NCBI GenBank assembly: GCA_964446235.1
Contig: CAYUNW010000002.1
Location: forward strand, 62,001 to 126,000
DNA from: CAYUNW01 sp964446235
Lineage (GTDB): Bacteria; Patescibacteriota; Microgenomatia; 2-02-FULL-39-11
Direction: 5' to 3'
DNA: 64,000 bases
Numbering within the stretch: the stretch's first letter is position 1; the number at the start of each line of letters is the position of its first letter. Position numbers and translations under genes: made by a program. Below the pieces are notes generated by a model. The model saw nothing but the letters and a program-made list of their open reading frames with translations. It was not told the DNA's origin and did not search any database. Below, piece after piece: positions 1 through 9,881 of this stretch.

Positions 1-969
1 TGTTGGACCGGTAACTAAGATTATTCCATGTGGTCTGGTGATATTTTGATGTAAAATCTTAAGTGATAATCCGGTTAGTCCTAAAGAAGGCAGATCTGGT
101 ATTCCTCCGGTTTTTTTAAGAAGTCTCATCACTACTTTCTCTCCGTGTACCGTTGGTAATGTAGAAACTCTAAGATCAACTTCATCTTCACCAATTTTAA
201 AATTGAAACGGCCGTCCTGAGGTATGCGTTTCTCATCAATTTTCATATCGGAGAGAATTTTGATTCTAGAAACTACAGCATCATGGACATTTCTTGGCAA
301 AACAAGCCTCTCATTAAGTATACCGTCAATACGGTAACGAATTCTGGTACGGGCTTCCTCTGGTTCTATATGAATATCCGAAGACCTGGCTTTCATCGCA
401 TATTCCAAAATAGTAGATACTATTTTGGAAATTGGGGCTTGTTTGATTACTTTACTTAATTCATTTGCGTCCAAAGTCTGTACTTTATCTATTGTCGTTT
501 CCTTTAAAGCCTCGCTGACTTCGACAGCCAAACCTTGTGAATATTCTGATTCGATTTTCTGAATTATCTCATCTCTATCAGCAAGAAACGGAACGATCGA
601 TTTTCCTGATTTTTGTTCTAAAAAAGACAACAATGGCAAATCAGTTGGATTAACCATCGCCAAAGATAGTTGACCGTTTTGTTTATCATAATCAAAAGGA
701 ATAACCAGATATTTTCTGGCTACTGCTTCGGGAATAAAATTTAGGATTTCAGGTGATATTCCTTTTCCTGATAATTTTATAGAGCGAACATGAAACACCT
801 TTGCTTTTGCCATAAGGATATCGTCAGGTGGTATAGAGTATTTTGATGCAAGAATTTCTTCAATGTTCCTGTCGGAATTTATACTGAGGGTTTTAATCTC
901 GTTATATTTATCCTCGGTAATAATATTTTCATCTTTTAAGACATCCAATAAATGATTATTTATACTCAT
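1..969 (-). CDS. pilB: PilB/GspE-type pilus or secretion assembly ATPase, C-terminus cut by window edge
   Basis: Cytoplasmic hexameric ATPase that powers type IV pilus extension or type II secretion. Reading from the ATG at 969 gives 323 codons without a stop up to the window edge. The N-terminal ~150 residues resemble the MshEN/GspE N-terminal domain. The signature SDIHIEPEE lies near residue 195, followed by the conserved RYRIDG and an arginine-containing RVSTLPT region. The last readable residues, VTGPT, are the beginning of the Walker A loop, so the nucleotide-binding core lies outside the window. PilB and GspE cannot be separated on this part; PilB is preferred because type IV pili are common in Patescibacteria. 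It diverges from the delta'-like gene across 79 bp. Confidence 0.9.
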   Translation of the reverse strand, partial: MSINNHLLDVLKDENIITEDKYNEIKTLSINSDRNIEEILASKYSIPPDDILMAKAKVFHVRSIKLSGKGISPEILNFIPEAVARKYLVIPFDYDKQNGQLSLAMVNPTDLPLLSFLEQKSGKSIVPFLADRDEIIQKIESEYSQGLAVEVSEALKETTIDKVQTLDANELSKVIKQAPISKIVSTILEYAMKARSSDIHIEPEEARTRIRYRIDGILNERLVLPRNVHDAVVSRIKILSDMKIDEKRIPQDGRFNFKIGEDEVDLRVSTLPTVHGEKVVMRLLKKTGGIPDLPSLGLTGLSLKILHQNITRPHGIILVTGPT

Positions 970-1048
970 ATGGGCAGAATTTTATGATATTATTATCCCT
1001 GTATTATTACGTCTTTGTCAACGGATTGAAAAATTTAAGAAAAATGAA

Positions 1049-1729
1049 ATGAATAATCAAGCAGTTTTATTACTATCAAAAGATAAAATATTTATTGATA
1101 ACTATATCCAAACGCTTGCAAATAAATTGAAAATCTCAGAATTTGAAAATATTGTGATTAACCCTAAAATTTCCATTGGTATAGACCAAGTAAGGGAAAT
1201 ATCCAAAATTATGTCCATAAAGCCGAATTTATCCGATAATAGGCTTTTTATTATACTGGATTTCGACAAAGCAACGATAGAAGCTCAAAATGCGCTTCTA
1301 AAAGTGTTAGAAGAACCAAATATTCATAATTATTTTTTATTAGTTACGAATAATATCGAAACTGTCATTCCGACAATTAAATCAAGATGCGTTTTAAAAA
1401 TAGATAAAACTATCAATTACTTTGATGATTATAAATCAGAAGAAAACGGAAAAATATTTCTTGAAATTATCAATTCAAATGACGCTGACAAAATAAAATT
1501 TGTAACAGCTAAATTTAAGACTAAGCAGGAAGCAGAAAAATTTCTCATGGAAATGAGTATTTTTATATCGAAAATGCTAGAACAACAGAATTTTGATGAT
1601 ATGAAGAATAAAAAAAATTTTGCCAAAATATTAAACAATATTCAAAAAGCATCACAATTACTTAAGAACAATATCAATCTTAAACTTGTAATGGATAATC
1701 TTTTTTTAAGCTTCCCAAAGTTTAATTGA
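1049..1729 (+). CDS. holB: DNA polymerase III delta'-like clamp-loader subunit
   Basis: 226 residues resembling the AAA+ core of clamp-loader subunits. The stretch AQNALLKVLEEP (about residues 78-89) and the following IKSRC (about 111-115) are the sensor/SRC region typical of delta' and gamma/tau. No Walker A (GxxGxGK) is visible near the N-terminus, as expected for an ATPase-inactive delta' and unlike the dnaX product at 42928-44004. The protein is shorter than the usual ~330 residues and lacks most of the C-terminal collar domain. It would load the beta sliding clamp together with DnaX. It is followed by gyrB after 63 bp, which has its own promoter. Confidence 0.75.
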   Translation: MNNQAVLLLSKDKIFIDNYIQTLANKLKISEFENIVINPKISIGIDQVREISKIMSIKPNLSDNRLFIILDFDKATIEAQNALLKVLEEPNIHNYFLLVTNNIETVIPTIKSRCVLKIDKTINYFDDYKSEENGKIFLEIINSNDADKIKFVTAKFKTKQEAEKFLMEMSIFISKMLEQQNFDDMKNKKNFAKILNNIQKASQLLKNNINLKLVMDNLFLSFPKFN

Positions 1730-1757
1730 ATTCAAAAAAAGTGTTCCCGGTTTACTC

Positions 1758-1786
1758 TTGATAAAGCATAAACCCTTCTATATAAT
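1758..1786 (+). promoter_or_regulatory. gyrB promoter, likely giving a leaderless mRNA
   Basis: TTGATA at 1758-1763, a 17-nt spacer, and TATAAT at 1781-1786. The ATG of gyrB begins at 1793, only 6 nt after the -10 box, so transcription would start at or next to the A of the ATG. No Shine-Dalgarno is present. Confidence 0.8.
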
Positions 1787-1792
1787 TACTCT

Positions 1793-3784
1793 ATGGTAAA
1801 GGTAAAAAACATATCCGAAGCTACAAATAAAGCCGGCAATGACTATTCAGCCGATCAAATTGTAGTATTGGAAGGATTGGAACCAGTTAGAAAAAGACCG
1901 GCAATGTATATTGGTTCTACGGATATCAGGGGTGTACATCACTGCATAACAGAAATTATAGACAATTGCGTCGATGAAGCCCTAGCCGGATATGCAAAAA
2001 ATGTTTGGATTACTATCCAAGAGGACGATTCTGTAGCTATACTTGATGATGGAAGAGGTATACCTGTTGATATAAATCCCAAATATAAAATATCAGCTTT
2101 AGAGTTGGTAATGACCAAACTGCATGCTGGAGGAAAATTTGACTCTAGGGCATATAAAGTATCAGGAGGATTACATGGAGTCGGAGCTTCGGTTGTAAAT
2201 GCTTTATCAACTGAATTAACAGTAAAAATATTTCGTGATAATAGCATATATAAACAGGATTATTCAAAAGGTAAACCGCAAAATAATCTAGATAAATTTT
2301 CACGGGATAAAGATCCTGATCCAATTCAAAACTATCTTCCGTTTTTCTATTTGGATATTCCCAAAACAGGTACCTTTACTCTTTTTAAATTGGATAAATC
2401 AATTTTTACGCAAGGAATAAGTTCAAATTTCAGCGATATTAAAAAATTAGTTAAAGAAAGAGCCTATTTAGTGCCAAAAATTCATTTTCATCTGTATGAC
2501 AAAAGAAGTATTAACGAAGAACATTTTTATTTCGAAGGTGGCATAAATTCTCTGGTACAATCCTTAAATAAAAATAAAAATATACTTCACGATCCGATTT
2601 ATATTCAAAAATCAGAAGGAAATGTTGAAGTCCAAGTAGCTATTCAATACAATGACGGTTTCAATGAAAATGTAGAAAGTTTTGTAAACGTAATCAATAC
2701 AATCGAAGGCGGAACCCATTTAACCGGATTTAAAACAGCATTAACCCGATGTATCAATGACTATGCTAAAAAAATTGGCGCTACAAAAAACGGTGATGAG
2801 AACTTCATTGGCGAAGATACTCGAGAAGGTTTAACGGCAGTTATTTTCGTAAAAATGCCATCCCAACACCTACAGTTTGAAGGTCAGACAAAAACTAAAC
2901 TGGGTAATGCTGAAATTCAACCGGTTGTTCAAACAATTGTCTCTGAAGCTTTGGATATTTATTTTGAAGAACATCCTCAAGACGCTCGAAAAATAATGGA
3001 AAAAATATATCTTGCGGCAAAAGCAAGATTGGCTGCCAGAGCTGCTAAAGATGCTATCATTCGAAAAGGTGCTCTTGAAGGAGCATCGCTACCCGGAAAA
3101 TTAGCAGATTGTCAAAGTAAAAATCCCAGTCAATCCGAACTTTTTATTGTTGAAGGAGATTCAGCCGGAGGCAGTGCCAAACAAGGTAGAGAACGTAAAT
3201 TTCAGGCAATTTTACCCCTAAGAGGAAAAATCCTTAATACAGAAAGAGCAAGGTTAGATAAAGTACTGGAGTTTGCAGAAATCAAAGATTTGGTAGTAGC
3301 CTTAGGCATGGGTATTGCTGATTCCTTAAATCCGGATAAACTAAGATACCATCGGGTTATCATAATGACGGACGCAGATGTTGACGGTGAACATATCCGG
3401 ACATTACTTTTAACTTTTTTCTACAGACATTTACCCTACATTGTCCAAAATAATCATCTTTTTGTTGCCCAACCTCCTCTTTATAAAATTCAGCATGGTA
3501 AAGAAATCAAATATGCATTTACAGATGACGAAAAAGATCAAATTTTAAAAAGCGCAACAACCAAAATCACACCTTCAATCCAAAGATATAAAGGTCTTGG
3601 AGAAATGAACCCTGATCAATTATGGGAGACAACCATGAATCCGCAAAACAGATTACTAAAAATTGTGACAGTGGAAGATGCTGCTTTGGCGGATGAAACT
3701 TTTACAATGCTTATGGGAAATGAAGTAGCACCCCGTAAACGTTTTATACAAACACATGCAAAAACTGCTAATTTGGATATATAA
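1793..3784 (+). CDS. gyrB: DNA gyrase subunit B
   Basis: ATPase subunit of type II topoisomerase; with GyrA it introduces negative supercoils. 663 residues, somewhat short compared with E. coli GyrB but normal for gyrases without the large insert. Visible motifs: the GHKL ATP-binding region (EIIDNCVDEA, DDGRGIPV, GGLHGVGASVVNAL) in the first ~140 residues, the Toprim motifs EGDSAGGSAKQGR (about 455) and DADVDGEHIR (about 530), and a C-terminal RYKGLGEMNPDQLWETT segment. The start at 1793 fits both the family N-terminus and the promoter 6 nt upstream. gyrB and gyrA are separated only by hppA, so the two subunits could be co-transcribed. Confidence 0.97.
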   Translation: MVKVKNISEATNKAGNDYSADQIVVLEGLEPVRKRPAMYIGSTDIRGVHHCITEIIDNCVDEALAGYAKNVWITIQEDDSVAILDDGRGIPVDINPKYKISALELVMTKLHAGGKFDSRAYKVSGGLHGVGASVVNALSTELTVKIFRDNSIYKQDYSKGKPQNNLDKFSRDKDPDPIQNYLPFFYLDIPKTGTFTLFKLDKSIFTQGISSNFSDIKKLVKERAYLVPKIHFHLYDKRSINEEHFYFEGGINSLVQSLNKNKNILHDPIYIQKSEGNVEVQVAIQYNDGFNENVESFVNVINTIEGGTHLTGFKTALTRCINDYAKKIGATKNGDENFIGEDTREGLTAVIFVKMPSQHLQFEGQTKTKLGNAEIQPVVQTIVSEALDIYFEEHPQDARKIMEKIYLAAKARLAARAAKDAIIRKGALEGASLPGKLADCQSKNPSQSELFIVEGDSAGGSAKQGRERKFQAILPLRGKILNTERARLDKVLEFAEIKDLVVALGMGIADSLNPDKLRYHRVIIMTDADVDGEHIRTLLLTFFYRHLPYIVQNNHLFVAQPPLYKIQHGKEIKYAFTDDEKDQILKSATTKITPSIQRYKGLGEMNPDQLWETTMNPQNRLLKIVTVEDAALADETFTMLMGNEVAPRKRFIQTHAKTANLDI

Positions 3785-3817
3785 TATGTATTCAAAATAT
3801 AAATTATAAAGTTATTA

Positions 3818-5854
3818 ATGAAAGGATATATGGATATACAGCTTATTGCACTTTTTACTGCCCCGATTACTGCCTTAATTGCTCTTTTTTATGGTTTATA
3901 TTTATCAAAAAATGTGCTTGCACAAAAAGCAGGTGATAAAAAATTAGGAAAAATTGCCGACGCTATCAGCCAAGGGGCTATGTCATATTTAAAAAGGCAA
4001 TTTAAGGTAGTAACAATATTTATGGCATTAATCGGAACTTTGATTTATCTTGGTCTTGGAGTTGGTACTACAATCACTTTTTTTATGGGAGCAATTTTCA
4101 GTGCGATTATCGGATATTTCGGTATGTGGATAGCTGTTAAAGCAAATGTCAGAACGGCATATAACTCACAATTTGGGCTCAATCCCGCTTTGAAAATTGC
4201 TTTTGGTGCCGGTACAGTAAACGGAATGCTGGTTGTTGGATTAGGTCTATTAGGAGTTTCATTAATTTATATGTGGGCTTATTTTTCCTATATTTCCTCT
4301 GGACCGGAAATGGTAGCAAAAATGGCAACCGATGTATTAGTAGGCTATGGATTTGGTGCAGCGCTTTTGGCATTGTTTATGAGAGTAGGTGGAGGAATTT
4401 TTACCAAAGCAGCAGATGTAGGAGCAGATCTGGTTGGAAAAGTAGAAAAAGGTATACCTGAAGATGATCCTAGAAATCCGGCTGTTATTGCAGACAACGT
4501 GGGAGATAACGTCGGGGATTGTGCCGGCATGGCAGCAGACGTCTTCGAATCTTACGCTTTAACCATTGTTGCCGCAATGATTCTTGGAGGATCGATATTT
4601 GGCTTAAAAGGAGTAGTATTTCCACTTTTAGCTAGATCCGGGGCAATTTTAACTTCAATTTTGGGTACTTTTTTTGTTAAAGCAAAAAATGATAATGAAG
4701 ATCCAATTAAACCATTAATCAGGGGTTTCATCATTTCTGCCGTATCTGCAATTGTCATATTTATGCTGCTGGCTACCTATTTATTAGGTGAACCAAAAGC
4801 AGGATATGCTGCAATTACCGGAATATTATCAATGTTAGCGTTATTGTACGTCACGAAATACTATACAGGTCCGGGTGAAAAACCGGTTGTGGAAATTGCT
4901 AAATCGTCGCAAACGGGAGCAGGAACAAATCTAATCAGCGGATTGGCAATCGGACTTGAAAGTACATTTGTCAGCGTAGTTATAGTTGCCATTACAATCT
5001 TTGTAGGTTATCACTTTTTAGGATTCTATGGAATCTCACTGGCTGGAATGGGAATGTTGGCTACTACAGGTATCATCATGTCTCTTGATACTTTTGGGCC
5101 TATTGCCGATAATGCACAGGGAATGGTTGAAATGGCTAAACTTAAAGGTAAAGCCGGTCAAGTTACTTCAAGTTTGGATGCAGTCGGCAACACCACAAAA
5201 GCCTTAACAAAAGGTTTTGCCGTCGGTTCAGCAGCAGTAGCAGCAAGTTCACTTTTTGCAACTTATTTTGAAGCTACTGGTCTCTCATCCATAAATATTG
5301 CTCAACCAAAAGTTTTTGTGGGGTTACTAATCGGTTCGGCGTTACCATATCTATTCAGCTCTAGACTGATTAAATCAGTTGGTACCGCAGCCTTTGATGT
5401 TGTTGAAGAAGTCAGAAGGCAATTTAAAGAAATTAAAGGAATTATGAGTGGAAAAGCCTCCCCGGATTATTCCAAAGCAGTTGAAATAGTAACAGCCGCA
5501 GCACAAAAAGAACTGGTAATACCGGCTCTGATTGTGGTACTTTTACCTGTTCTCACCGGACTTTTGGGTACACAAGCCTTGGGAGGATTTTTAGGTGGTG
5601 TGGTGGTAAGCGGTTTGATGCTTGCATTTTTTATGTGCAATTCCGGCGGCGCATGGGATAATGGTAAAAAATATATTGAGGACGGCTTTTTTGGTGGAAA
5701 AGGAAGTGATGCGCATAAAGCAAGTGTAGTAGGAGACACCGTCGGTGATCCTTTGAAGGACACTGCTGGTCCAGCGTTGAATCCGATGATGAAAATTGTA
5801 CAAATTGTAGCGCTTTTAATAGCTCCATATTTAGTAGTTTTAATCGGAAGCTAA
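3818..5854 (+). CDS. hppA: K+-independent membrane H+-translocating pyrophosphatase
   Basis: Integral membrane enzyme that couples pyrophosphate hydrolysis to ion export. 678 residues with about 16 hydrophobic segments. The substrate-binding signature is DVGADLVGKVE (about residues 200-210), followed by DNVGDNVGDCAGMAADVFE (about 226-244) and a second acidic motif in VVGDTVGDPLKDTAGPALN near the C-terminus. The subtype motif reads GNTTKALTKG: Lys about 461 and Thr about 464 occupy the positions that in K+-dependent enzymes are Ala and Gly, so this is predicted to be the K+-independent, H+-pumping class. A second in-frame ATG at 3830 is preceded by GAAAGGA and may be the true start. It lies between gyrB and gyrA, 10 bp before gyrA. 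Confidence 0.95.
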   Translation: MKGYMDIQLIALFTAPITALIALFYGLYLSKNVLAQKAGDKKLGKIADAISQGAMSYLKRQFKVVTIFMALIGTLIYLGLGVGTTITFFMGAIFSAIIGYFGMWIAVKANVRTAYNSQFGLNPALKIAFGAGTVNGMLVVGLGLLGVSLIYMWAYFSYISSGPEMVAKMATDVLVGYGFGAALLALFMRVGGGIFTKAADVGADLVGKVEKGIPEDDPRNPAVIADNVGDNVGDCAGMAADVFESYALTIVAAMILGGSIFGLKGVVFPLLARSGAILTSILGTFFVKAKNDNEDPIKPLIRGFIISAVSAIVIFMLLATYLLGEPKAGYAAITGILSMLALLYVTKYYTGPGEKPVVEIAKSSQTGAGTNLISGLAIGLESTFVSVVIVAITIFVGYHFLGFYGISLAGMGMLATTGIIMSLDTFGPIADNAQGMVEMAKLKGKAGQVTSSLDAVGNTTKALTKGFAVGSAAVAASSLFATYFEATGLSSINIAQPKVFVGLLIGSALPYLFSSRLIKSVGTAAFDVVEEVRRQFKEIKGIMSGKASPDYSKAVEIVTAAAQKELVIPALIVVLLPVLTGLLGTQALGGFLGGVVVSGLMLAFFMCNSGGAWDNGKKYIEDGFFGGKGSDAHKASVVGDTVGDPLKDTAGPALNPMMKIVQIVALLIAPYLVVLIGS

Positions 5855-5864
5855 AATTGATTTA

Positions 5865-8334
5865 ATGGAAAAAATTATACCTATTGCCATTACTGAGGAA
5901 ATGAAGCGTAGTTATTTGGATTACGCAATGAGCGTAATTGTCTCACGCGCTTTACCTGACGTGCGTGATGGATTGAAACCTGTTCATAGAAGAATCCTAT
6001 ATGCAATGCATCAAATGAACTTAGGCCACTATGCAAAACACACTAAATCAGCCAAGGTCGTAGGAGAAGTTTTAGGAAAATACCATCCACATGGAGATAT
6101 GCCGGTTTATGATGCCTTGGTCAGATTAGCTCAAGATTTCTCGATGCGCTATCTTCTAATCAATGGTCAGGGTAATTTTGGTTCAGTAGACGGCGACCCG
6201 CCAGCTGCCATGAGGTATACGGAAGTCAAACTGGCAAGAATTGCCGAAGAAATGCTTTTTGATATAGATAAAGAAACTGTAGATTTTATCCCAAATTTCG
6301 ATGATACCCTAAAAGAACCGGTATGGTTACCGGCAAAATTGCCAAATTTATTACTGATGGGTTCTGACGGTATTGCCGTAGGTATGGCCACGAAAATTCC
6401 GCCTCACAATCTGACGGAAGTTTGTGAAGCTATAAATTTCATGATCGAAAAAGCAAAACTGGAAAAATATCATGATGACGCTTCAAATACAGATAAAACA
6501 AGATTTGAATTTGACGTAACAATTGAAGAATTAATGGAATTTATAAAAGGTCCGGATTTTCCTACAGGAGCAAATATTTACGATATCAACGAAATTAGAA
6601 ATGCGTATCTTACAGGAAAAGGTAAAATAGTTATGAGGGCCAATGCTGAAATCGAAGATATCGGCCAAGGCAAATCAGCAATTTCCATCACAGAACTTCC
6701 ATACCAGGTCAATAAAGCAACATTAATCCAAAAAATTGCCTCACTTGTAAAAGATAAAAAATTAGAAGGAATTTCAGACTTACGGGACGAATCAGACAGA
6801 CATGGAATCAGTGTTGTGGTGGAATTAAAGCGCGACGCAGTACCAAAAAAAGTACTGAACAATCTTTTCAAACATACTGATTTGCAAACAAATTTTCCGG
6901 TCAACATGGTAGGCTTAATCAAAGGCAGTCCCCAAACATTAACCTTAAAAGTCATTCTGCAGGAATATATTTTTCACCGAGAAAATATTGTCCGTAAAAG
7001 AAGCGAATTTGAACTCAAACAAGCTAAAGCCCGTGAACATATTTTGGAAGGGCTGAAAATTGCGGTTGATAATATTGATGAGGTAATTGAAATTATCAAA
7101 AAATCAAAAGACGTAGAAAGTGCAAAGTTATCACTGATGGAAAAATTCAAATTATCCGTAATACAAGCTCAGGCAATACTAGATATGCAACTGAAAAAAC
7201 TAGCCGCCCTGGAGCGCCAAAAAATCGAAGACGAGTTGATGATGATTAGAGAAACAATTGCATATCTAGAAGATCTATTAAAACATCCACTCAAAATACT
7301 TAAAGTGGTTAAAGATGAGGTAGAAAAGTTAAAAGAAAAGTACGGAGACCCACGAAAAACCAAAGTATACAAATCAAAAGTTGGAGAATTTACCGATGAA
7401 CAACTTATACCTAATGAAGAAGCCGTTATTACAATTACAAAAGAAGGTTATATCAAAAGACAATCACCTAAAACTTTCAAAATCCAAGCCCGTGGAGGTA
7501 AAGGAGTTATAGGAATGACTACAAAAGAAGAAGATGCTTTGGAACATATGTTGTCTTCAAGTACCCATAACCAGATACTGTTTTTTTCCGATAAAGGTAA
7601 AGTTTATCAACTACGAGTTTGGGACATACCAGAAGGAACACGTCAAAGTAAAGGACAGGCTATCGTCAATTTGATTAATATTGATCAAAACGAATCTATC
7701 ACCAGCGTATTAACTTACTCTCTTAACAAGAATTCTAAATCAGAATATTCCTATATTGTAATGGTTACTAAAAACGGAAATGTAAAAANNNNNNNNNNGG
7801 CGCAACGGTCTTATTGCAATAAAACTTGAAACAGATGACACTTTATGCTGGGCAAAACTGTCCACCGGTAATGATGATGTATTATTGGTATCTCACAACG
7901 GTCAATCAATTAAATTTTCCGAAAAAGAAGTCCGTCACACCGGCAGAGCTACCCAAGGCGTCAGAGGTATTAAATTAAGCAAAGATAATTATATTGTCAG
8001 CATGGAAGTGATAAACAGTCAAATGGAAAATCTAACTTTCCTAACAGTTACAACCAAAGGTAAAGGTAAGCAAACCCCGGTAAAAAATTTTCCTAAACAG
8101 CACAGAGGAGGTAAAGGTGTAAAAGTTGCGGAAACCAACCAAAAAACAGGTGAAATCGCCTGTGCCCAATTGGTATTTACCGAATGTGAGCATCTTGTTT
8201 TAACATCGATAAAGGGTCAGATAGTCAAACTTCCGATTAAATCAATTCCGAAATTGTCACGAGCTACGCAAGGTGTAATTTTAATGAGATTTTCAGATAA
8301 AGACGATTATATCGCTGCCGGAACCTGCATATAG
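5865..8334 (+). CDS. gyrA: DNA gyrase subunit A, interrupted by an assembly gap
   Basis: DNA-cleaving subunit of gyrase. The N-terminal domain has VSRALPDVRDGLKPVHRRIL, and the active-site Tyr is about residue 118 in AAMRYTE. A GyrA-box-like QARGGKG starts near residue 541 and a second blade motif QHRGGKG follows after the gap, favouring GyrA over ParC. The reading frame before the gap (codons starting at 5865) and after it (CGC AAC GGT from 7801) differ by one because 10 N replace an unknown length. Restoring the frame needs a multiple of three missing bases; comparison with the family (VTKNGNVKK, then RNGLIAI) suggests about 30. I treat it as one intact gene of roughly 825-830 residues ending in TAG at 8332-8334, not as a pseudogene. 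Confidence 0.93.
7789..7798. other. Assembly gap (10 N) inside gyrA
   Basis: Ten N. Their number is not a multiple of three, whereas the flanking coding sequence is intact on both sides in different frames, so this looks like a fixed-size scaffold placeholder and not a measured gap. Confidence 0.98.
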
Positions 8335-8384
8335 CAGATTAGTCTATTCCCATTCATTATTTAATTTATGATATTCTTGAAATA

Positions 8385-9248
8385 ATGGAAATCAACGGTC
8401 GTTTAATTTCAGACAAAATAAAAAAAAATCTTATTTATAGAATTGAAAAGTTAAAATCATTCAATATTATACCTACATTGGCAGTGATTTTAGCAGGCAA
8501 TAACCAAGATTCATTAAATTATATTAAACACAAAAAGAAATTTGCCCAGGTTATCGGTGCATCAGTATTGGTAAAAATTTTACCTGTTGATAAATATTTA
8601 AAAAAAAATCTCACCGAATTATCGGATAAATATAATAATGATGCAAAAATACATGGGATAATAATCCAAAGACCAGTACAATCTATTGAAAGCTCATTTT
8701 TGGATCATCTGATAGTCAATCAGAAAGATGTGGACGGATTTAATGGCGGATCAAAATTCATTCCACCCATAGCAAATGCTCTATTTAAAATGCTTGAATT
8801 CTGCCAAGAAAAAGAAAACAGTCAATTATCTCTAATTGATTGGTTAAATAATAAAAAAATGTTACTTATAGGTAGGGGAGAAGCAGGTGGACAACCTATA
8901 ATTAATACATTGATTAAATATCACATACAATTCAAATTGGCCCACAGTAGGACAAAAAACATTGAAGAATTGATTTCTAATTCGGATATTATCGTCTCCT
9001 CTGTCGGCAAACCGAATATTGTACGACATGATATGCTGAAAAATAAACCAATTTTAATCGGTATTGGCATTACAAATATTAACGGTAAATTAGGGACAGA
9101 TTATGAGATAGATCAAATTTCTGCTAAAACCTCATTTTATAGTAAAAATCCAGGAGGAATCGGTCCGGTAAATATTGCATGCTTATTTCAAAACCTATTG
9201 GATGCTAGTGAAGAAATTAATAACAAGTATCAATTAGCTCAATCTTAG
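8385..9248 (+). CDS. folD: Bifunctional methylenetetrahydrofolate dehydrogenase / cyclohydrolase
   Basis: Interconverts 5,10-methylene-, methenyl- and 10-formyl-tetrahydrofolate in the cytoplasm with NADP+. 287 residues, normal family length. The catalytic YxxxK is Y46/K50 in SLNYIKHK, the substrate loop IIIQRP and the DVDGF motif (about 118) are present, and the dinucleotide-binding segment begins at LLIGRGEAGGQP (the usual GRSxxVGxP is altered). The C-terminal signature reads NPGGIGPVNIACL in place of PGGVGPMT. A TATTCT preceded by TG at 8369-8377 lies 7 nt before the ATG, again suggesting leaderless transcription. Its 3' end overlaps the convergent phosphoesterase gene by 32 bp. Confidence 0.94.
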   Translation: MEINGRLISDKIKKNLIYRIEKLKSFNIIPTLAVILAGNNQDSLNYIKHKKKFAQVIGASVLVKILPVDKYLKKNLTELSDKYNNDAKIHGIIIQRPVQSIESSFLDHLIVNQKDVDGFNGGSKFIPPIANALFKMLEFCQEKENSQLSLIDWLNNKKMLLIGRGEAGGQPIINTLIKYHIQFKLAHSRTKNIEELISNSDIIVSSVGKPNIVRHDMLKNKPILIGIGITNINGKLGTDYEIDQISAKTSFYSKNPGGIGPVNIACLFQNLLDASEEINNKYQLAQS

Positions 9249-9876
9249 ATTTTTTGATACTTATATATTGACAGTAACCATAACCGATAAAACCGCTGTT
9301 CATATAGCGAGTATGTAATAAATCAGCTGCCAAATGAGTATGCCCGCATATTAGAATCTGATCTTCGCTTAAACGATCTTTGTATAAATTAAATTGAAAA
9401 ATGTTTTTATTTCGATGTATAAGTTTGTATTTTTTTTTAAATATTTTTATGAATAAATCCTCAAATAAAAATCTATTTAATCTACGAACAGTAACCGGAA
9501 GCAATCTTACCATTTCCAATTCGGTAAATTTTGAATTTAAAAGTCTGTCTCCATGCTCTATATGAAAATTTTGTCCGTAAATAACTAAATCAACAGAATT
9601 TGCTTGAAAATTAGAAAAAAGTTTTTCATAGCCTTTACATATTTGTTTATGATCGTGATTACCATAAATGTAAACTGTATCCTTTTTTTTAAGTATAGGA
9701 AAAAGTTTTTTCCACTTGCTTTTAACAAATTCTTCTACAGAAATGATGTATCCGTCCCAAAAATCACCGTTGATAATTATACGATGGTATTGCTGAAATA
9801 GATTTTTTAAATAAATAAATTGTTGTTCAACAAATTTATCTGTTAAATGCAAATCGGAAATAACAATTGTGTCCAT
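9217..9876 (-). CDS. Calcineurin-like metallophosphoesterase
   Basis: 219 residues with all metallophosphatase motifs in order: SDLHL near the N-terminus, GDFWD, GNHDH and GHTH. They supply the dinuclear metal ligands. The arrangement is like UDP-2,3-diacylglucosamine hydrolase (LpxH/LpxI-type folds) and small cyclic-nucleotide phosphodiesterases, but there is no sign of lipid A genes here, so the substrate is left open. No membrane segment or signal peptide is seen, so it is probably cytoplasmic. It lies 5 bp downstream of the recombinase gene on the same strand and overlaps folD tail-to-tail by 32 bp. Confidence 0.85.
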   Translation of the reverse strand: MDTIVISDLHLTDKFVEQQFIYLKNLFQQYHRIIINGDFWDGYIISVEEFVKSKWKKLFPILKKKDTVYIYGNHDHKQICKGYEKLFSNFQANSVDLVIYGQNFHIEHGDRLLNSKFTELEMVRLLPVTVRRLNRFLFEDLFIKIFKKKYKLIHRNKNIFQFNLYKDRLSEDQILICGHTHLAADLLHTRYMNSGFIGYGYCQYISIKKSKIELIDTCY

Positions 9877-9881
9877 GAGGT

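Noticed and set aside
5865..8334. gyrA as two genes or a pseudogene
   Set aside because: The frame change coincides exactly with the 10-N gap, and both sides are conserved; an assembly placeholder explains it.
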